This document shows positions 59,212 to 64,000 of a stretch of DNA of 64,000 nucleotides, one piece after another. Each line of letters opens with the position of its first letter. Position 1 is the first letter of the stretch. The notes under the pieces are model-generated. The model had not been told where the DNA came from. It ran no database searches and worked only from the letters and a program-made list of their open reading frames with translations. The DNA comes from an uncultured Oleiphilaceae bacterium (GTDB lineage Bacteria > Pseudomonadota > Gammaproteobacteria > Pseudomonadales > Oleiphilaceae), in the NCBI GenBank assembly GCA_913060665.1, contig CAJXUY010000004.1:1-64000 (forward strand), in the 5' to 3' direction. The position numbers and the translations under genes are program-made.

Positions 59212-60512
59212 TATGCGTCCTGCTTTCTGAAGCCATAGGTCTCGATTAAATAGACTACCAACTCACTCAGGTTCTCTTTGTCTTTGTCTTCAACATCAGC
59301 GACTTCTTCGCCAGCGTGAGCAGAATGACTGGAGAGATTCAGAATTCTATTCGCAAAGGGATCGGGCTTATCTTCGGTTGTTTTTGGTAATAGAGCCGCC
59401 CAGCGGTTATAGCCTAAGAACGTGGCCATTTTCTCTAAGATGTTTCGAACAAAGTTGAAGTGGTACTTCCTCACCTCGCCACTCTTGATGGCCTCCTGAA
59501 GCTCAGTTAAGAGAAAAAGGTGATATGAGAATGGCGAGTCGGTCGGCTGAGCTAGCAACTGGAAAAGACCGTCCTCCTGCTTTTCTAGGCGATACTTTTT
59601 AAAGTCTTTATTTGGGTTGTAAATGAGCTTATGTGAGTCATCAGGCTGCTTTTCATATACTTTATTACTGAGCTCATTGCACAGAACGTTATAAAATAGT
59701 GGGCTATGTGTTGTGATGATAAATTTCAGGCCAGACTTGCTGTTTTTGATTAAGCCTGCCAAATCTACCGCCAACTCAATTAAATGGCTATCATCCAGCG
59801 AGCTAACAGGGTCATCAACAAACACATACTCTAGATTATCAAACTGATTGTCATCGCGTTGCGATGGATCTGGCTCATTAATAATTTCGACGACCTCTTG
59901 CAATAGTGTATAAAACACACTCCAGATAAAATTACTTTCCTCTCCCTTGGATATTTTTACATTGCCGGTGCGTTCTGATCCGCGATCATACGAAAACACT
60001 ACCTCTGGATACGTTTTAATTGTGGTACGCCTTCCATCTTTATGTATTGCTCTATCATCCTCCGTGAAGGTAGGAGTGAGCTTATCATCCGTGTAGCGCT
60101 GGAAATTCTCCGCAATATTCTGATCTTGCCCTCTATCTCTTATAATCCAATCGGTAAAAGAATTTGGTTGAATTTTAAGCTTTGGCTTCCCATCACCTTC
60201 CGAATCGTTATCCCAGTAGAATAGGTCTTCCGTAAAGGCGTTGTAATAGAGGATTTTGTTTCGCGTTAACTCGACCTGATCCGAGTCTTCTTCACTATCA
60301 CAATTAGGCACAATCAACGCCTTAAACTCGCGTGATAGGCGTGTTTTCCCCGTGCCATTGAATGCATAGATCATCTGTACCTTAGGAACTGGTTTAATAT
60401 CTTTTACCTGTACCTTGCTTCTCCTCTTATTCTTTCCTTTTGCTTTCACACTTTTACTAGAGGATTCGGGATTGCTTAATATTTTAGCAATATCTTCTAA
60501 CGTTCTGCTCAT
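59211..60512 (-). CDS. prrC: Anticodon nuclease PrrC
   Basis: Latent tRNA-Lys anticodon nuclease kept silent by the type I enzyme and released when a phage peptide (T4 Stp) disarms restriction. It has 433 aa. The N-terminal NTPase has Walker [11 protein letters not shown] (51-60), the PrrC block [17 protein letters not shown], the ABC signature-like [17 protein letters not shown] and Walker B/D-loop [12 protein letters not shown]. The C-terminal nuclease domain keeps the triad as Arg356, Glu360 and His396 (RNILE and LSSHS), matching Arg320-Glu324-His356 of E. coli PrrC with four extra residues. The hsdM-hsdS-prrC-hsdR order is that of the prr locus. It overlaps hsdR by one base and follows hsdS by one base. 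Confidence 0.93.
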   Translation of the reverse strand: MSRTLEDIAKILSNPESSSKSVKAKGKNKRRSKVQVKDIKPVPKVQMIYAFNGTGKTRLSREFKALIVPNCDSEEDSDQVELTRNKILYYNAFTEDLFYWDNDSEGDGKPKLKIQPNSFTDWIIRDRGQDQNIAENFQRYTDDKLTPTFTEDDRAIHKDGRRTTIKTYPEVVFSYDRGSERTGNVKISKGEESNFIWSVFYTLLQEVVEIINEPDPSQRDDNQFDNLEYVFVDDPVSSLDDSHLIELAVDLAGLIKNSKSGLKFIITTHSPLFYNVLCNELSNKVYEKQPDDSHKLIYNPNKDFKKYRLEKQEDGLFQLLAQPTDSPFSYHLFLLTELQEAIKSGEVRKYHFNFVRNILEKMATFLGYNRWAALLPKTTEDKPDPFANRILNLSSHSAHAGEEVADVEDKDKENLSELVVYLIETYGFRKQDA

Positions 60513-60513
60513 C

Positions 60514-61734
60514 TTAAGCTGCCACCTCAGGTTTAGGAAAATTTAACAACAGATCACGATAGTACTCGTATTGCTTTTGTCGTAGCTCTATTTCTCGGGG
60601 CAGACCTTCAGTGATGGAGTTGGTTAGAGCGTCGAATTTATCAAGAACAGCGACGATACGAGCTTGTTCGGCAAGTGATTTTTCAGGATCGTTTGCAAAT
60701 GGAACAGGAAATCTGAAGTTTTTTATAATGCTTGAATTAAGATCACCTCTGGCTCCTTGTCCAAGCGACTTAATATTCTCATAGTTAAAACTCACCCAAT
60801 GAAATACATAGCGATATAGCGCCTTAGAACTATCAATTTCCAAACAACCGCAGTGCTGATTGGTTGTTAAAGGTATTTTATTGATTGCGGATCGGCCTGC
60901 CGTTGCCCCAGAAATTGCAACAATTACGCAATTCGCCGGAATCCATTTAGCCGATGAATTATCTAACGCTGATTGAGTTACTTTTACCGCAGTTCTATCT
61001 ATGTCAGAGAACTTAACCTCTTGCGTTCTTAACCAAGGAATATCGCCGTCATCGTAATATTCTGGGTTACCAGCCCTAGGCGTGCCACCTGAGTACCATT
61101 TCTTTGTTACATCCCCTAAAGTCTTCCACTCAACTTCCCCTTCTTCAAAACTCAACAACTGATCACGATAGTAGTTGTATTGTTTTTTACGGGCATTAAG
61201 CTCGGTGGTCAGCTCGGTGGTCAGCTCGGTGAAGGTGTCCAGTATACGGACGATTTCGGCTTGGATTTCCAGCGATTTTTTTGGGTTTTCTGGGCAAGGG
61301 ATGGGAACCGGAATCTTTTCAACTTGATGGCTCATTAGCTTGGGATTACCCATTCCAGAGTAAACGTGCTTTTGCGCCTCAATCGAAAGCCAGTAAAATA
61401 AAAACTTATAGCTTAGCTTCCTCTCGTCATTAATTTTTATCGATCCACATACATTGGTGATTGAGAACTTGCCTGTACGATGAAATACCGTTCCAGCATT
61501 AGCCCCATCAGTTGTCCAACTAATATATTCGCCATCAAAATCAAACGTATCAATTTCCCCGATCATTCCATTTTTTGCCGTTTGAGAGCTGTAAACGGGA
61601 AATTCTCCTGCGTTATCGACAAGATACTCCTTTGACATAACGCGACCGCGCTTCAGTGTTGTTATCGTTCCTAACTTTTTCCACTCCACCTCAACCCCAT
61701 CCAGCAGCTTTTCCATAAAGCTCAATTGGCTCAT
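60514..61734 (-). CDS. hsdS: Type I restriction specificity subunit HsdS
   Basis: DNA-recognition subunit of 406 aa with two target-recognition domains (about 15-165 and 205-370), each followed by a conserved helix ([13 protein letters not shown] and [13 protein letters not shown]). The central spacer has repeated tetrapeptides [11 protein letters not shown] encoded by a 12-bp tandem repeat. In EcoR124I/R124II the number of equivalent TAEL repeats sets the spacing between the two half-sites. It overlaps hsdM by four bases. The target sequence cannot be deduced from this alone. Confidence 0.93.
   Translation of the reverse strand: MSQLSFMEKLLDGVEVEWKKLGTITTLKRGRVMSKEYLVDNAGEFPVYSSQTAKNGMIGEIDTFDFDGEYISWTTDGANAGTVFHRTGKFSITNVCGSIKINDERKLSYKFLFYWLSIEAQKHVYSGMGNPKLMSHQVEKIPVPIPCPENPKKSLEIQAEIVRILDTFTELTTELTTELNARKKQYNYYRDQLLSFEEGEVEWKTLGDVTKKWYSGGTPRAGNPEYYDDGDIPWLRTQEVKFSDIDRTAVKVTQSALDNSSAKWIPANCVIVAISGATAGRSAINKIPLTTNQHCGCLEIDSSKALYRYVFHWVSFNYENIKSLGQGARGDLNSSIIKNFRFPVPFANDPEKSLAEQARIVAVLDKFDALTNSITEGLPREIELRQKQYEYYRDLLLNFPKPEVAA
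61201..61231. repeat. 12-bp tandem repeat in the hsdS spacer
   Basis: CTCGGTGGTCAG at 61201-61212 and 61213-61224, then a partial copy CTCGGTG to 61231. It encodes the TELT repeats of the HsdS central spacer; unequal crossing over or slippage would add or remove four residues without breaking the frame. Confidence 0.9.
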
Positions 61735-63269
61735 CCCTCAATCTCCGCAACGATCCCATCGATATCTTTTCGCAGTTGATCAATCTTGGTGACAGTGACC
61801 TCCAGCTCAGTATTCAATTCGGTAATATCAATCACTTCACGCGTGTCTTTTGCTTCAACATAACTACTTACCGAAAGGTTGTAATCGTTAGCTACTTCTT
61901 CATAGGGCACAGACCGAGCAAAGTGATCCACATTCGCTTTGCTATCAAACACATCCATGATCGCCTTGACGTGCTCATCGGTGAGCGTGTTGTTATTGGT
62001 CCCTTTTTTAAACAAGGCGCTAGCATCAATAAACTGGGTATTCGTATCCGTTTTATGTTTGGAGAGCACCAAAATGGTCACGGCGATGGTGGTACCAAAA
62101 AATAAATTGGGCGCAAGTGAAATAACCGTTTCGACGTAGTTATTATCGACCAGATACTTACGGATTTTTTGCTCAGCGCCGCCCCGGTAAAAAATACCGG
62201 GGAAGCAAACAATCGCTGCACGGCCTTTGCTCGAGAGATAACTCAATGCATGTAGCACAAAGGCAAAATCAGCCTTTGATTTTGGTGCGAGTACGCCCGC
62301 AGGTGCAAAGCGTTCATCGTTGATTAGCGTTGGGTCATCACTGCCAATCCACTTCACCGAATATGGTGGATTAGAAACGATGGCATCAAAGGGTTTGTCT
62401 TCACCAAAGTGCGGGTCGGTCAGGGTATTGCCTAGCTGCATATTGAATTTGTCATAGTTGATGTTATGCAAAAACATATTCATACGAGCTAGGTTGTATG
62501 TCGTGTGGTTTATCTCCTGCCCGAAGAAGCCCTCTTCAATGGTATGTGCGTCGACATGTTTTGTGGCCTGCAAAAGCAGCGAACCGGAACCCGCAGCTGG
62601 GTCATAGATTTTATTGACGCTGGTTTGTTTGTGCATGGCCAGTTGCGCGATTAGCTTGGAAACATGCTGCGGGGTGAAAAATTCGCCACCGGATTTACCG
62701 GCATTGGCTGCATAGTTTGATATAAGGAACTCGTAGGCATCGCCGAACAGGTCGATATGGGCAGCGTCAAATTTACCAAACTCCAATCCTGCTACACCTT
62801 TCAGCACATCAGCCAATCGGTTATTTTTTTCTTTTACCGTATTCCCTAAGCGATTACTGGTGGTATCGAAATCGGCAAACAGGCCTTTTATGTCGCCCTC
62901 CGATGGGTAGCCGCTAGCGGAGGCTTCTATAGCGGCAAAGATCGCGGCCAGGTCGGTATTCAGGCTTTCATTGGTCTTTGCGTTTTTGGCGACATTCACA
63001 AACAACTGACTGGGGTAGATGAAATAGCCCTTAGTTTTGATAGCGTCGTCTTTGATGTCTGAAGTGATGACCTCATCGCCTAGCGATGCGTAATTGATAC
63101 TTTCATCATCGGCCTCGATGTAACTTGCGAAGTTTTCGCTAATGAAGCGGTAAAACAGGGTGCCGAGGACATATTGTTTAAAGTCCCAACCATCGACTGA
63201 GCCGCGCACATCGTTGGCGATGGCCCAGATTTGACGTTGAAGGGCGGCACGTTGTTGGATGCTTGTCAT
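61731..63269 (-). CDS. hsdM: Type I restriction N6-adenine methyltransferase HsdM
   Basis: Modification subunit of 512 aa. It has an N-terminal helical HsdM domain (about 1-150), SAM-binding motif DPAAGSGS (223-230) and catalytic NPPY (300-303). The start ATG 63269 has AGGAAG upstream. It is close to the type IC form (EcoR124I HsdM is of similar length). It is preceded by the XRE regulator by 54 bases and overlaps hsdS. Confidence 0.96.
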   Translation of the reverse strand: MTSIQQRAALQRQIWAIANDVRGSVDGWDFKQYVLGTLFYRFISENFASYIEADDESINYASLGDEVITSDIKDDAIKTKGYFIYPSQLFVNVAKNAKTNESLNTDLAAIFAAIEASASGYPSEGDIKGLFADFDTTSNRLGNTVKEKNNRLADVLKGVAGLEFGKFDAAHIDLFGDAYEFLISNYAANAGKSGGEFFTPQHVSKLIAQLAMHKQTSVNKIYDPAAGSGSLLLQATKHVDAHTIEEGFFGQEINHTTYNLARMNMFLHNINYDKFNMQLGNTLTDPHFGEDKPFDAIVSNPPYSVKWIGSDDPTLINDERFAPAGVLAPKSKADFAFVLHALSYLSSKGRAAIVCFPGIFYRGGAEQKIRKYLVDNNYVETVISLAPNLFFGTTIAVTILVLSKHKTDTNTQFIDASALFKKGTNNNTLTDEHVKAIMDVFDSKANVDHFARSVPYEEVANDYNLSVSSYVEAKDTREVIDITELNTELEVTVTKIDQLRKDIDGIVAEIEG

Positions 63270-63323
63270 GTAGTCTTCCTGTTTATAATTGTTTGTTCGT
63301 TATATTTAAGAGGTTGTTCATTG

Positions 63324-63521
63324 CTATGCCAGTTCGAGCAGGTCACCTACCTGGCACTCAAACAGCACGCACAGCTTCTCAATGGATTCTAGGTCCACTT
63401 TCTGGGCCGTTTCTTTGTAGAGAAGCGTGATAGTAGCGCGACTAAGCCCAGTCTCTCTGGCAACGTCAGCAATACGCATCTTGTGTTCGCCCATCATACG
63501 GGCGAGATGGCAGCGGATCAT
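63324..63521 (-). CDS. XRE/Cro-type HTH regulator
   Basis: A 65-aa single-domain helix-turn-helix protein (IADVARETGLSRATITLLY as HTH, CVLFECQVGDLLEL as the closing helix), similar to small YozG/Cro-like regulators. It is first in the hsdM-hsdS-prrC-hsdR operon, so it probably controls it, for example by delaying restriction until methylation is complete after transfer. Control proteins in front of type I systems are less usual than for type II. Confidence 0.88.
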   Translation of the reverse strand: MIRCHLARMMGEHKMRIADVARETGLSRATITLLYKETAQKVDLESIEKLCVLFECQVGDLLELA

Positions 63522-63716
63522 GGCTGTGCCTCTAGCAATTTGTTATTAGAATTAACACCGTAGCATACCAGCAATTATAGATTTGAGTAGCATTTTGTGA
63601 GTTCAACTTAAATTATTTCGATCAGAGAGATGTATGACTTTACTGCTTGGTACCTAAGATTTGTTTTCATCAAACGCGCCCAAAGCTGAATGCGGCGTTA
63701 TCGTAATCATATTTAT

Positions 63717-64000
63717 CTACGCTTGATTCGCACCGAGATCCAGTAGTCGAATAATCTGCCGGACATCACTCAAAGCTCTATGAGCAATAACCTCCCTTTC
63801 AATTTCTCTTTCAAAAAGCTGGAATAATGATGTATCGATAACGTCGTAAATAGAGCCAAAATTAAAGCTTGGCGCCTGCTTAGAATTTGCGAATAACTTA
63901 AGAATCCACCTTTTATCGAAAACAAAGGCGTCTGAATAAATTGTTTTGCCGGTAAGTTTTTGATTGAGTCTGCAACAAGCCTTATCTGCGTTTATACCTT
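63717..64000 (-). CDS. DEDDh 3'-5' exonuclease, C-terminal part (runs off the window)
   Basis: Partial gene: the start is beyond the right edge, and the stop is at 63717-63719. The visible 93 or so residues contain IYSDAFVFDKRWILKLF, which fits the Exo II region with its Asp, and AHRALSDVRQIIRLL, the Exo III His...Asp motif of DnaQ/RNase T-like exonucleases. The size to the stop suggests a single-domain protein. The 195 bases to the XRE gene hold no other gene. It may be another defence-island member or a host gene marking the far edge. Confidence 0.65.
   Translation of the reverse strand, partial: GINADKACCRLNQKLTGKTIYSDAFVFDKRWILKLFANSKQAPSFNFGSIYDVIDTSLFQLFEREIEREVIAHRALSDVRQIIRLLDLGANQA

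Larger units (their letters stand above)
49975..64000. other. Defence island (recombinase, CBASS, type IC R-M with PrrC, GHKL/STAS pair, exonuclease)
   Basis: From the recombinase to the right edge every recognised gene is accessory: CBASS, restriction-modification, anticodon nuclease, a regulator and an exonuclease. All lie on the minus strand in two long operons. The left edge is next to glyA; the right edge is outside the window. Island status is inferred from gene content and the recombinase; no direct repeats or att sites were identified. Confidence 0.75.

Noticed and set aside
59211..60512. Generic AAA ATPase or RloC instead of PrrC
   Set aside because: The PrrC-specific blocks and hsd gene order fit PrrC. 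The long coiled coil with zinc hook of RloC is absent.
49470..64000. CRISPR array in the defence island
   Set aside because: No regularly spaced direct repeats and no cas genes are visible.

Overview
This window looks like chromosome from a marine-type gammaproteobacterium of moderate, slightly AT-rich base composition. Gene order over the first 49.5 kb follows blocks I know from Pseudomonas and its relatives: bamD/rluD/pgeF/clpB, pilSR-thiO-fimT with the minor pilins, ispH-fkpB-lspA-ileS-ribF-murJ/rpsT, proB-obgE-rpmA-rplU/ispB, and glyA-nrdR-ribD-ribE-ribBA-ribH-nusB-thiL-pgpA. A wax ester synthase/DGAT-type acyltransferase suggests a lipid-storing marine lineage (Marinobacter, Oleiphilus or similar). 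This placement is inference; no rRNA gene lies inside the window.

Layout. 1-262: a strong stable-RNA-type promoter points left out of the window, probably into an rRNA operon. 263-3509: pssA, ilvN and ilvB. 3992-4785: a DUF4124 protein and a YdcH-like protein. 4938-9366: rluD-pgeF-clpB, with a sigma-32-like promoter inside the end of pgeF. 9675-12227: bamD and nadE. 12357-25149: type IV pilus regulation (pilS, pilR) and minor pilins with the PilY1 adhesin, with thiO between them. 25359-31361: ribF-ileS-lspA-fkpB-ispH. 31448-38324: murJ, rpsT, proB, obgE, rpmA, rplU and ispB. 38483-41828: the acyltransferase, a broken Memo-family gene, a lipoprotein and a DUF6316-like protein. 41939-49469: riboflavin, thiamin and one-carbon genes.

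From about 49.5 kb to the right edge the window is an accessory defence island, almost all on the minus strand. It opens with a short tyrosine recombinase that lacks the usual N-terminal domain. Next is a five-gene operon around a short type II CBASS: small basic protein, YdjM-like membrane protein, HNH-SAVED effector (Cap5), CD-NTase and stand-alone E2. A second operon (63521 to 54431) encodes an XRE regulator, HsdM, HsdS, a PrrC-type anticodon nuclease, HsdR, then a winged-helix/GHKL-ATPase protein and a STAS-like/winged-helix protein. The right edge holds the end of a DEDDh 3'-5' exonuclease.

The first layer of the second operon is restriction by a type IC enzyme very close in design to EcoR124I/EcoprrI. 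PrrC would be the back-up that cleaves host tRNA-Lys when a phage disarms restriction. CBASS is an independent cyclic-nucleotide abortive system. The two least explained parts, and the best candidates for undescribed biology, are the GHKL-ATPase/STAS pair fused to the end of the restriction-PrrC operon and the two ancillary genes at the head of the CBASS operon.
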